Part shown: piece by piece, positions 37,095-47,286 of the stretch
Numbering within the stretch: the first letter of the stretch is position 1
How the letters are laid out: every line of letters begins with the position of its first letter
Assembly (NCBI GenBank): GCA_009760855.2
Contig: WPIO01000026.1
Location: 4,047,501-4,111,500, forward strand
Reading direction: 5' to 3'
Length of the DNA stretch: 64,000 nucleotides
Source of the DNA: Cristatella mucedo
Taxonomy: Eukaryota > Bryozoa > Phylactolaemata > Cristatellidae
Position numbers and translations under genes: made by a program
Notes under the pieces: generated by a model
Databases searched by the model: none
Told to the model about the DNA's origin: nothing
Seen by the model: only the letters and a program-made list of their open reading frames with translations

Positions 37095-39600
37095 GTATAA
37101 AAGTGATATCCTATTCGATGGGCCTCAATCTCTTTTTCCAGAGGTTGTATATAAATGGAGAACACCAAGGGAACGAGTACAGACCCTTGAGGGACTCCAC
37201 AGGTGACCCTTCTCGTGTGTGAGACCTGACACCCCCACGACACGGATTGAGCACGATCATACAAGTGCGATTTAAACAACGCCAGTGCTTTGTCTGCCAG
37301 ACCGATCGTTGTTCTCAATCGTTCAAGCAGAACTTCGTGACGTCCAAGTTGGTCCATGCATTCGTGACATCCCGTCTCGACTTCTGCAACTCACTGCTTA
37401 CAGGCCTACCAGCATGTGCGATCAGGCGATTGCACCTGGTGCAAAACTCCGCAGCTAGGCTTGTCTGTCGTGAGCATCGCAGTTGCCACATTACTCCACT
37501 TCTCGCCGACCTGTACTGGCTACCAGTCAAGCAACGGATTGACTTCAAGGTTTTGTCGCTCACTTTTAGGTCCCTTCATTCTATGGCTCCAGCCTATCTG
37601 TCAGATATACTACCCCATCAGGCCAAGCATCGTACCACCCGCTTTTCGGAATCCAAAAGTCTAGAAATACCTCATACAAACCTTAAATCCTTTGGAGACC
37701 GTGCATTTAGTTCATATGCTCCCAAAGCCTGGAACTGCCTCCCGACCTGCGTAAGAACATCCCCTGACCTGACCACATTTAAACGAACCTAAAAACACAC
37801 CTATTTAGGACAGCATTTAGTGGGTCCCTGTGATTCGTCCTTGATGTGCTTATGCGTGCTGACACTAACCACATTTGCATGCTGACCCTGTGCATGTCAC
37901 CCCTAACCATGTTATTCATTTCGTTTGTTTTTCAAGCATGATTTTACTTACCATTCAATTGCAGTTCACTTTACAGCAAATGTAAAGCGCCTAGAGAGAG
38001 ATTAAGTTATCTGAGGGTGCTTTATCAAGTGAATTATTACTATTATTATTATTATTATCAATGGTGTCGAAGGCAGCAGACAGATCTAGTAGAGCTAGGG
38101 CAGTGACGTTCCCGTAGTCTTTGCCACGTAGAATGTCATTGTTAACACGGAGGAGAGCAGTTTCAGTAGAGTGCTGCCTCTTGAACCTGGATTGAAATGT
38201 TTCTGACATTTCAGTCTTTTCAATATGTTCAACCAGCTGCTTACCAACAATCTTTTTAAGAATCTTTTCCAAGAAAGGAAGGAGGGAAGTTGGGCGGTAG
38301 TTTAAAAGGACCTCAGCATCTAATCCAGGCTTTTTAAGTATGGGTCGAACGATTACCGATTTGAAGGACTTGGGACGACCCCTTTTCCCAGAGAAGCATT
38401 AAAAAATCTTGGTGATTGCATGGCTAAGTTGGTCTGCTAGCGAAGACCGCAGAGATGAAGGTATATGGTCTTCAGGAGACGAGCTCATTTTGCTAGACCT
38501 TATTAAGGTAGCCACATCGCATGCAGAAACCTCGGAGAACATTTTAAGGAAGGTCACAGGTTGTGGAACCGCGATTGCTTTAGTCGGAGGGGGCGTAATG
38601 GAGGCACGAATGTGCACATTTTTTTCAGTAAAGAAGGCTGAAAACTTTTCCGCTGAGCCCTTAATATCTGGGGAGTCAGACTTCACAGCATTGGCCAGTA
38701 AATGGTTGACTGTCTTACAAATATATTTAGGGTCCAACTGGCGGGAATTCAGCTTAAAGATGAAAAAATAAGCCCGAGTTGTTTTAAGCTTTCGGGTGTA
38801 AACTTGAAGGAAGTCTTTGAAAGTGACTAGATCTGCATCAGATCCCGATTTCTTGAAACGACATTCAAGCCTGCGCTTAACTCGGCGCATCTAATAGAGT
38901 TTTTTGCAAATTGAAATGAATCTCCACGACTTTGAGCACGGATTGTGCGAACGAATTGCACGAGCAAAATGTCAAGTTACGTCGTTTGACAAGTTCGACA
39001 TTACCCTGTACGTACAGAGGAGTAGGATTAGTAAACATGACCGAACAATGGTCTGAGAGGGTCGGTGGGCACACCACAAGGTCAGTGGGGAGGACATACT
39101 TAGTGATACCGAGATCTAGAATGTGGCCACCGACGTGGGCGATATGATTAACGTGTTGGACCAAACCAAAATTCTCCAGACAGTCAAGAGATGAGCGGAC
39201 CTGGCGGTGGCTAGGTTGTCAACGTGAATATTGAATCGCCTACAACCAGTAACGGCCTGTCACACGCAAATATTTTAGTGAGGAGCTCTGAAAACTCCTC
39301 TATAAACAAATTTAGACAGCCAGGAGGAGGCCGATATATCACAACAGTGAGAGGTATTGTCTTCGATGAAGACCTGATTGCAACCGATTCAAACGATGGC
39401 CCATGCAAACAACTGCACATCTAATAGCCAAAAGATTCGCGAACAACAATTGAAACCCCGCCACCAATCTTGTCAGAACGCATGAACCGATAGAATGAGA
39501 ACCCTGGTGAAGTGGTCTCGGAAATACAGCTAATGGAACAGGCGTCATCCAACTTTCGATAAGCAGAAATGCATCTAGCTTCTCCTGGACCACCTGATCG
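37095..39600 (-). mobile_element. LINE-B copy interrupted by LINE-A
   Basis: Reading minus: endonuclease (39339-39593 and 39211-39420, with VVIYRPPPGCLNLFIEEF and LLVVGDS-x-F), endonuclease C-terminus (38877-39164), linker and N-terminal RT (38399-38890), [18 protein letters not shown] and [15 protein letters not shown] (to about 38058), a LINE-A insert on the opposite strand (37341-38057), then RT resumes ([40 protein letters not shown]) to a junction at about 37094, where sequence switches to a second endonuclease segment. Several stops and shifts make it non-functional. Confidence 0.85.
37341..38057 (+). mobile_element. LINE-A 3' fragment nested in LINE-B
   Basis: A plus-strand LINE-A copy starting in the [20 protein letters not shown] block and ending in (TTA)n. 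The frame 37247-37792 runs through the C-terminal blocks to LTTFKRT, where it stops one residue early relative to other copies. It splits the LINE-B target exactly between CTTCGTGA and TCAATGGTG, which are contiguous in the LINE-B copy at 54248. I see no target-site duplication. Confidence 0.9.
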
Positions 39601-39721
39601 CGGATAAATAACGCTAGTTAAACTGACGACGCTAGGTATCTGCTGATCAATAGTGCAGTTACCTGGTTTAGTTCAGGGCCTGCATTCACCTACAGCTTGC
39701 TTACCAGGTCCTTTACGCTTT

Positions 39722-39948
39722 TTCCTCCTTGATGTGCTTATGAGTGCTGACATTGTGCATGCTGCCACTAACCACATTTGCATGCTGACCCTGTGCATGT
39801 CACCCCTAACCATAATATTAATTTTGTTTGTTTTTAAAGCATGATTTTACTTACCATTCAATTGCATTTCACTTTGCAGCAAATGTAAAGCGCCTAGAGA
39901 GAGATTAGTTCTCTGAGGGCGCTTTATCAAGTGAATTATTATTATTAT
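39722..39948 (+). mobile_element. LINE-A 3' UTR fragment, about 225 bp
   Basis: Plus-strand LINE-A 3' UTR with the full tail hairpin (AAAGCGCCTAGAGAGAGATT, AGTTCTCTGAGGGCGCTTTA) and (TTA)n. Well conserved, so young relative to the relics. Confidence 0.9.
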
Positions 39949-41954
39949 ATTTTACTCGCTAAGAAGTTCGTCATTGCGCTTAAAAGATCCCGTCGCTAAA
40001 TTGATAATGTCACAGACCAATTCGACGAGGAGATTAATATCTGGACGGACATCATCCCTGTTGATTGCAGTTAGGGCTAGCAGGAGATTGTGCACCAAAA
40101 ATGCCCGTTGTATGGAAACTCATTCAGTAGCTTTACCAAGGTTTGCAGATCACGAATTTCACCGCTCAGATTGGCTACACCACTATAGCCCCGTCCATGC
40201 CCTGACTATTGGAAATCAGAATATATGTGCAAGTCAAAGATTGAAATGCATAGAGCATCAGCATGGTTGTTTGTCGAGGCTTTAGGTCAATGATTCGCTC
40301 GCACACCACATCAGTCTTGACGTGAAAGAAGCAGTTGACAAGAGCCACCTGGTCCTTCTTTCTGCACAAGGAGACTTTTTCACTATAATGCAGGAATAAG
40401 CGTCGCCTTGCTAGTCATAGAGATGCTTACAAGCCAAGGGAGCGCGCCAGTGGATATAACCTTCTGAACATCGAAGCTGGCCATCTTGTCGATCAGCGGG
40501 GCCTTCTCCAGCGCGATGGCGGCAAGCTAGGTGTCCCGTTTGCAAACGAACAGGAAGAGCTTGAGGAAGTTACCGAGGTTGGACGAATCGACCGACGTCG
40601 TGGCCCAGGCAGGGCAGACGCTGGCTCTAAAGGAATCGGATTGTATCGACTGATCCTTGGAACCGATTCGACTTTTCAAGATTACCTTGGACGTCAGTTT
40701 TTTCAGCATCGTACTTTGCTTTAATGATAAGCACCTCTTTGTTGACCAGGTCGACCTTGTTCCAGTGGGTGGTCGTACTCATCATCATTAATGGGTCCGA
40801 GCCAACCACGTAAGAGAAAAGAAAGTACGGGAAGCAGAAAGCCTCCTGTGTCATATTGGATTACTCGGGTCGGTTGTACGTCTGAAACCAGGATGGCTGA
40901 GGGTGGGCGAAACTTTTTTAAAATTTCTGGCTTGTTTATAAGATGCCATCTGAAAACTTAGTTGTGGATGGAGCAAATGCTGAATCAAATGCGAATGAAG
41001 GAGCTCATCGATAATGTCCTGGTCAACGTCGAAATTGCAGGCGAAAACATGGAATCTCGATTGAAATTGAGTGCCGCTGTTTAGAACGGAGCTAGATGCG
41101 GGGCATGGCCTCTGAATCACCGCACACCCTTGAACCGGCTGTGCTGATGCAAGCAATGGAGCCGAATGAAGCTGAACTTTTTGCTGTGCTGATGCCGTAC
41201 CTTCAAACGGTGGCTGGCGCAGTGCAGGCAATCTATTCGTAAAAGAACGTCATTTGCAGTCGAATTGCTAGAGAAGAGCAACAAAATCTTACTTTGAGCA
41301 AACGATGTCTTCAGTGGTCGCATCGTAGGCACTACTGGAACTGATGATTACTGGTTCATGACTGGCAGTGAATGATGTGAAGAATGGTGACGGAGTCGTT
41401 AGGCTACAGTAAGCATCCACCCGATCCTATTGGCGCTTATTGCCTGCAGTGCCCGTGCATAACTCATCGTACGGGCGTCGGCGATTAGGATGTATCTCCC
41501 GTCGGGATGGGGGACTGTTTACAGTATTGGGCGGCTGTTTGCGTTTGATATCCGTTCCTGATGAGCCTTTGGTGCTGCTGGGCTTCTGAGGTGCTGGAGG
41601 CTGCCCGTAGACATTAAGTGGGTAGAGCTGCCTGGCTGGAAAATCAGGCTGGCGTATGTATCGCCTGGAAAGAGGTGGTGGTGGGTTCCTGCAGATGTCG
41701 TTCCTGCTGTCGCCGCTATCTACTCTCCACAGAGTCACAGACTTGGACAGCCCACAGACAATAGGCTTTTATACGCTGTCCCCGGGGACATCAGATGGGC
41801 AATGCATGTCGGTATCGGATGGTACTAGACTATAGGGGGGAACCGGAACTGCCACCTGCTGTCTTGGCTCAACTGCTGTTTGAAAGTAACTTTTTAAAAG
41901 ATTGAAGCCGGAAGCAAAAATAATTGAGCTGATTTAGAATCTTGATACTTCTCT
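39949..41954. other. Unassigned region with unrecognised open frames
   Basis: On the minus strand, 40527-40860 contains two overlapping frames with ordinary protein composition (for example HWNKVDLVNKEVLIIKAKYD and SNLGNFLKLFLFVCKRDT), and a further stretch reads IALEKAPLIDKMASFDVQKV. These could be a decayed gene or exons in two frames. A proline- and arginine-rich minus frame lies at 41427-41738. I recognise no family in either. Confidence 0.3.
41427..41738 (-). CDS. Hypothetical Pro/Arg-rich open frame, doubtful
   Basis: 103 codons, rich in Pro, Arg and Ser (RNPPPPLSRRYIRQPDFPAR, QPPAPQKPSSTKG). No domain, signal peptide or membrane segment is visible. The composition could be a disordered exon or chance. 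I recognise no relative. Confidence 0.15.
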   Translation of the reverse strand: MTLWRVDSGDSRNDICRNPPPPLSRRYIRQPDFPARQLYPLNVYGQPPAPQKPSSTKGSSGTDIKRKQPPNTVNSPPSRREIHPNRRRPYDELCTGTAGNKRQ

Positions 41955-42085
41955 GGTTCCGCCCAGGGTTAGGGCACTTGGCTTTGACTGATATGGTAGT
42001 TGACTCGAACCTTGAGGCACCCATGAAGCGCCTGGATAGAGTTTAAATTCCCTTAGGGTGCTATGCTAATGAATTAAACGTTAGA
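41955..42085 (+). mobile_element. tRNA-derived SINE, eroded
   Basis: Plus-strand copy: CCCAGGGTTAGGGCACTTGG (head), TTGACTCGAACCTTGAGGCA (eroded box B), then ATGAAGCGCCTGGATAGAGT, TTAAATTCCCTTAGGGTGCT, the LINE-A-like tail. Confidence 0.68.
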
Positions 42086-43285
42086 GGCTTCAGACTGTCA
42101 ATGCAATGTAGCTTCATAGTGGTCTTGCAACTCGGCTAGTTAAAATGCAACTTAGGGTAATTAAAATGCAACTTAAATTGCAACTAAAATTCGCAAGAGG
42201 GCTTTTTGAGATGCTGACGATCGCCCCTCCCCAAGCAAGAAAGCGCTCAACCTGGACCAAGCAAAAGCAAAAAACTTAAGAAAAGTTATTCTGTTTCGTC
42301 TGAGGAGATTTCTGCTCGGTCAAATCAGGGATGCGTTAAAGAGTGTCATTACATTGTAATCACTAATCACCATCGAAATGCTACGGTATGAGAAAGCTAA
42401 TCTAAACAATGCATCGAGGCGCAGGTTTCCATTGATGTCTCGTTTGTATTACCGCTTTGGAGCAGGCTGCCTAAACACTGTAATCTCAATAAGCCGGCAG
42501 TAATAGTTCACGATTATATTTTCACATATTTTACAGAGGTAACCGTATGTACCTGCTTACATTATGATCGTACGTATTTGGTAAATAGTCAATTGGTGCA
42601 ATTGATACTTAAGAAACTTGAGCTAATATTATGCTTCAAATTGTATACAATTAAAGTCAAGAAAGCGGTAAAGTGGGCATAATTTGCATTACTCTAAAAC
42701 TGTAGGCATTTTAATGGATATTTGATGCACGAGGGCAACCCTGCACCGCTTTGGTAAAATGACACTACGTTTTTCCTCCAGCAATAGCTATGACTTCGGT
42801 CAGGCTGATACCTTATTGGACCTCAAGGTCATCCGGAGTAAGAGTTAAACCCATTGCCTGCACTTGTGAGTTGAAGGGCGAGACCAGGCAGCAGCAGCGA
42901 ACCACTCAGTTTTCAAATTTCAGCACATGTACGCACTGCTGTATTTCTTATACGGTATTTATGACTTACCTGGGCTCTTGGGAAATTCTGGACGCCTTCG
43001 GAATCATGCTGGGCATATATTATAGGTTTAACGTCGCAACGAAAGCGCTTAACGTAAGCATATTTAGTGTATGCTTTAAATTTAGTTTATTGTTTGTTTC
43101 CGATGCCGGGCCAGGTTAGGAAGCTATTAACATTTCAGGACCACAATTGGCTTCTGCAATTCAACGGGCTCAAGGGAAATTTGGAGCCGCTCTGAACTGA
43201 TTAGAGGCCCACAGTTACACTGGTGGTCATCGGCCAGAGCTAAGGACGTTAAGGTGAGGAGCAGAATGCTACAAAATCAACTGAG

Positions 43286-43287
<2 letters not shown>
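42086..43287. other. Intergenic, nothing recognised
   Basis: AT-richer DNA. A plus frame of 109 codons (42790-43119) has no recognisable domain. Confidence 0.45.

Positions 43288-43353
<66 letters not shown>
43288..43353. repeat. (GA)n microsatellite
   Basis: About 66 bp pure GA array. No LINE-A tail sequence is visible on either side. Confidence 0.95.
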
Positions 43354-43356
<3 letters not shown>

Positions 43357-44087
43357 GAGAGAGGGGGAAGGCTGCATGAGGTGGGTAGCATGATAGATCC
43401 GCAAGCAACTGGCAAGGGTATTTAGGACCTCATAAAGACACTAGAAGAGCACGAGTCCCAGGCGGACGGATAGAGATCTGCTATGCCAATGAGACCGTAG
43501 GCCTCGTCTAATGCTTGCTGCCCTGTCGGGCGTACGTGTGGCCGGTGGAGAGGATATTCAGTATTTGCAGGCGCCAAGGACGCTGAGGACAAGGATAGCA
43601 TCGGTGCTTGAGATTTCACGAACGCCCGAGCCCTACGTGCAGGCATCGAAACTAGCTTGCCATAGATGGGAAGCCTGATGTCTACGATGCTACGTGGCTG
43701 GACGCATTCAAAGAGCTGGAGATGAAAGTGCTGTCAGAGGTTAACAACGAAACTTACCATCCAGCACTTGATATGCCTGCTGCAGACTCGCATAGTAGCA
43801 GCAGCAGTGGACATGCTCTTTGAGGGCTTTTACCTTTTTATATTCCTTGCACCTGGATGTACTTAAGCTCGCTATGCCTCACATCTACGAGCACATAAAG
43901 TGTGTGCATTCAGAAATGTAAAGGGGTATTCAGTGCTAACGTGCTTCTAACGCCCTTCAGAGAGAGCCTTTTTGGATAATGGCTCTCACCTGCTGAACAC
44001 CAAAACAATCAATGACTATAACAGCTAGACCCTCGTTAATGAATGACGTAGGATTGTGCATGCAAATTCTTTTGGGCAAACACAAAA
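43354..44087. other. Intergenic, nothing recognised
   Basis: No supported gene or repeat. Confidence 0.5.
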
Positions 44088-44129
44088 CACACAACACAAA
44101 CACAAACACAGGCACGCACGCACGAAGGC

Positions 44130-44174
<45 letters not shown>

Positions 44175-44200
44175 CACGCACACACACGCGCGCACACATA

Positions 44201-44271
<71 letters not shown>

Positions 44272-44281
44272 ACACACACAA
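44088..44281. repeat. (AC)n microsatellite, interrupted
   Basis: CA array with ACGC, GCGC and ACAT interruptions, purer at 44208-44264. Frames over it are poly Thr-His or Cys-Val artefacts. Confidence 0.93.
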
Positions 44282-44504
44282 ATGCAATCGTACACGCACA
44301 GGCCGTACACTCAAACTTTGCTGCTGCTGCTCCCTGATGCACTAGCTCATTTGCTGCTGCTCTGCTGGTACCCTCTGGGGTTGGTATTAGTGCTGACGCT
44401 GAGCTCTGCAGAATCACGTTCAGCAGAGCACTGACACTCAACAGTGCTTGCCCATCAGTAGTTGACTAACTGATCACAAGTCGACTAACACGCTTACTCT
44501 CCTG

Positions 44505-45000
44505 TCATGCTCTTTGCATATGCCAGAGAGAAAGCGTGTTAGGCAACTTGTTAGCCGCATTCTGCTGCGCCGTGTCGGCCTTCATATCCAAGCGCCGGAC
44601 GGCTGACACTGATGGAGCAAGTGCCGTGAGAAACAGCTGAGTTCGTAGCTTCCTTTTACGTGTCGTCACGTCGAGGAATGTCGCAAGGTCTGCAGCTACT
44701 GAGCTCCATGCTTCGGATGCATATGAACTGATGGATTCGAGGTTGGTTCGAGTCACAGCCAAACGACTTGGAGTCAGAGGAGTGGGTGAGCGTGCAATGC
44801 AAGATCGGTTGAAAAGTCATTTTGGAAAGGTAGAGGCCGTTGCGAGAGTATGAGGAGCGAGTGACTGACCGTTGAATGTTTGTGATTTGTTGATCTCGGA
44901 TACTGCCTTTGAAAAGAGCAGGCGGGGAAGGCTATCGATGATACCGCGTCTTCGACCAAAGAGCACCGTTGAGATACACATTTACTGTCGGTGCACAAAA
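44505..45000 (-). mobile_element. Possible non-LTR retrotransposon C-terminal relic
   Basis: The minus frame 44505-44762 reads RTNLESISSYASEAWSSVAA and LATFLDVTTRKRKLRTQLFL, which echoes the LINE C-terminal pattern (RTNLKSFG..SYAP.AWNSLP...LTTFKRNLKTYLF). The likeness is in pattern and spacing only; identity is low and no tail is visible. Confidence 0.35.
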
Positions 45001-45619
45001 AAGCCGGCGTGATGCGATTACAAATCAGCTTCTGTACTCTACTTTCTTTACCGGTAAAACGCGGTGGTAGCGAGCCCAGAGGACAATAAAAGATAAGGAC
45101 CTGGACGATTTAATCTATTTCACGCGGTGCAAATAGCGGGGTATTTACTGGAGCCAATAGCTCCTATCTGGCCATCTTTTGTATTAGGCCTACTCAGGCC
45201 GCTTACAAAACGAGTTCCCTGAAGCACCGAACCGAAATGCGCCGACGAAGGTGCGATGGAAATGCTCGATGACGGTAGAGAATCACCCGGGTAGTGTTTG
45301 CATGCAATGGACGACAGCCACGTGATAGACTTCTAGAGAAGTGGCCAGTTCTCGTCGAGTCTCGCGTGTTTTGAGCAGGGTTCTCAAGCTTCAGTTCAAG
45401 GTAGTTAACACGCGTGACATAATAAGCACAAACATTGAAATGCTTTACACGAGAAAGATGTATGCATACTAGAGACACATCGTCGTTCAATAACCACGAA
45501 GTTTGTGAGTAAAGGGTTATTCAGACGGAACGAGATTACTAAACCACCAGTGTCGATGATTCGGTGTATCATCGAAACTAGACTTTGCCAGTCACAAGTT
45601 AGCAATGCAAATTTTTTAT
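45001..45619. other. Intergenic, nothing recognised
   Basis: No supported gene. Confidence 0.5.
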
Positions 45620-45624
45620 GCCCA
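45620..45624. repeat. Target-site duplication GCCCA, left copy
   Basis: The five bases GCCCA directly precede TGTGACAG of the LTR element. The same five bases follow its other end at 47282-47286. Confidence 0.85.
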
Positions 45625-46059
45625 TGTGACAGCCCTCCGCACGACCTGTCGTCGGGCTGGGTAGCGCGACCGAGCAACAAGTCTGCTGGCTCCAACACCA
45701 AAACCTTTATTCCATGTAACGCCAGCCAAGCCCAGTCTGCACACACTAGACGGCAGCCGGCGTCGAGGGATCTCCCCCTCCCCTCCTATTGTACTCCCCC
45801 GACCACCCTTATATTCCATGCATGCATTGTTTTTCGCACTGTCGGGCCATAGTTCGTTCCGAACCCGCCCGACAGCTGATGACAGTTTGTGGTAGATTGA
45901 TGTACCCACAGATGACGCCAATGCATGGATTTGGGCAAGACTGCCGAGTCATCATCTGCCCATCCACCGGTCGTGAGCTTGCGGCTGTGTAGGCAGTCTG
46001 AAAGCCCTCCGAGGCCTCCGCCCAGTGCTCGCAGGCTGCAAGCGTCGTGTTCTTCCACA
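45625..46059 (-). repeat. 3' LTR, 435 bp
   Basis: Reads TGTGGAAGAACAC ... GGCTGTCACA on the minus strand. It holds a TATA-like GAATATAAGG (about 45808-45816) and a polyadenylation AATAAA (45706-45711) about 100 bp downstream, the order expected of U3-R-U5. The last 179 bp on the plus strand (45881-46059) match the other end of the element with 9 mismatches (about 95% identity). Confidence 0.88.
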
Positions 46060-46073
46060 TCCCTCTCCTCCTC
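46060..46073 (-). promoter_or_regulatory. Polypurine tract
   Basis: GAGGAGGAGAGGGA on the minus strand, ending at the first base before the 3' LTR. This is the position and composition of the plus-strand DNA primer in LTR elements. Confidence 0.82.
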
Positions 46074-46137
46074 GTCCGGCAACAGACCTGTGGTCTGTTG
46101 TAGCAAGTTGGAGCCGGCCTCTAGTGCGAAGCAGCTG

Positions 46138-47148
46138 CTACGTCACTGCAGTGTCCCATGACCAAGCAGGTTGATCGGTTACCCACTGACCTTGTGGAAC
46201 AGAGTGAGCCAGCCTCATCACTCTGCGACAGGCACTCGGCAGAACCAGCTGGTTTGCTGGCCGTGGGATGACCCGTGCTGTCCATCTCTTATGTATCAGG
46301 TCCCCATCAATCACGAAGCCATGCTTGTTCGGTTCCTGGCTATTTCTGACCAGCCTTTGCACCCGGTCTACTGCATGGTCCGACGCCTGGAGCTTGACTA
46401 ATTGCTCCTGGCTAAGCTCGACAACAGGCTCTGCTGTCTCTCCTGCCGGTCGGGTCTCCAACTCTGTCTGGTGGTTCCGCCTGCATTCCAGTCTCTCCCG
46501 GCGGGTAAGTCTCCTCCATTCGCGCCCGCCATGAAAGATGTCTTCCTCGAATTGGGCCCCAAATAGCAGCTCGGGATTCAAGACCTCCTCCACTGAGGCT
46601 GGCTCGGCTCCTAACTGGAGTGGCAGGGCCACCTCCTGCTCCCCAAGCTCGGCCTGCTGCTCCTCAAGCTTGGCCTTGCTCGGAAATGCCAGCTCTAGGT
46701 ATGCCCGAAGACATTGCTCCAACTTCTCTTGTCTCCGCTCCTGCTCCTCTCGTTGCCATCGCTTCTCGTCCTCCCGTCGCTGCTCCCGCTCCTGTCGTTG
46801 CCGTCGCTTCTCGTCCTGCCGTCGCTGCTCGTCCTGCCGTCGCTTCTCGTCCTGCCGTCGCTGCTCCTTCTCCTCTCCTTGCCGTCGCTTCTCGTCCTCC
46901 CGTCGCTGCTCCCGCTCCTGTCGTTGCCGTCGCTTCTCGTCCTGCCGTCGCTGCTCGTCCTGCCGTCGCTGCTCCTTCTGCTCTCCTTGCCGTCGCTTCT
47001 CGTCCTCCCGTCGCTGCTCCCGCTCCTGTCGTTGCCGTCGCTTCTCGTCCTCCCGTCGCTGCTCCCGCTCCTGTCGTTGCCGTCGCTTCTCGTCCTGCCG
47101 TCGACAGTTTGTGGTAGGTTGATGTACCCACAGATGCCGCCATTGCAT
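46138..47148 (-). pseudogene. Gag/pol remnant with 15-residue coiled-coil repeats
   Basis: An open frame of 336 codons from the first ATG (47148, MQWRHLW); without that ATG it is open back into the LTR to 47280. Residues about 15-140 are a highly charged coiled coil built on KRRQRQEREQRREDE units. It then reads LEQCLRAYLELAFPSKAKLE, a Glu-rich linker, VELSQEQLVKLQASDHAVDR, DGDLIHKRW and LVLPSACRRVMRLAHSVP, like the pol spacer and start of the H2C2 integrase zinc finger, where it breaks off into unrelated residues. This is a fusion made by internal deletion, probably not a working protein. Confidence 0.65.
46740..47102 (-). repeat. 45-bp coding minisatellite (15-aa coiled-coil unit)
   Basis: Tandem units encoding KRRQRQEREQRREDE and variants (KRRQGEEKEQRRQDE, with shorter QRRQDE inserts). 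Units are nearly identical at the DNA level, so the array has expanded or been homogenised recently relative to its flanks. Confidence 0.85.
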
Positions 47149-47281
47149 GGATTTGGGCAGGACTGCCGAGTCATCATCTGCCCATCCACCGGTCCAGAGC
47201 TTGAGGCTGTGCAGGCAGTCTGACAGCCCTCCGAGGCCTCCGCCCAGTGCTCGCAGGCTGCAAGCGTCGTGTTCTTCCACA
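47103..47281 (-). repeat. Truncated 5' LTR, 179 bp
   Basis: Matches 45881-46059 without gaps. The remaining 256 bp of the LTR, including TATA and AATAAA, are missing, and sequence passes directly into the coiled-coil frame. The promoter is thus lost at this end. Confidence 0.87.
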
Positions 47282-47286
47282 GCCCA
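47282..47286. repeat. Target-site duplication GCCCA, right copy
   Basis: Identical to 45620-45624, immediately outside the element. Confidence 0.85.

Larger units (their letters stand above)
45625..47281 (-). mobile_element. LTR retrotransposon, internally deleted (Gypsy-like)
   Basis: A 1657-bp element on the minus strand, bounded by TG...CA ends and a GCCCA target-site duplication. From its 5' end: a truncated 5' LTR (47281-47103), a charged coiled-coil frame resembling the end of a gag protein, a pol piece ending in DGDLIHKRW and ANQLVLPSACRRVMRLAHSV (the integrase H2C2 zinc-finger start), a polypurine tract and a full 3' LTR (46059-45625). Protease, reverse transcriptase, RNase H and the integrase core are missing, as is the primer-binding site, so it cannot move on its own. 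Confidence 0.88.

Noticed and set aside
44012-44441. Thr-His and Cys-Val repeat frames
   Set aside because: They are translations of an (AC)n microsatellite.
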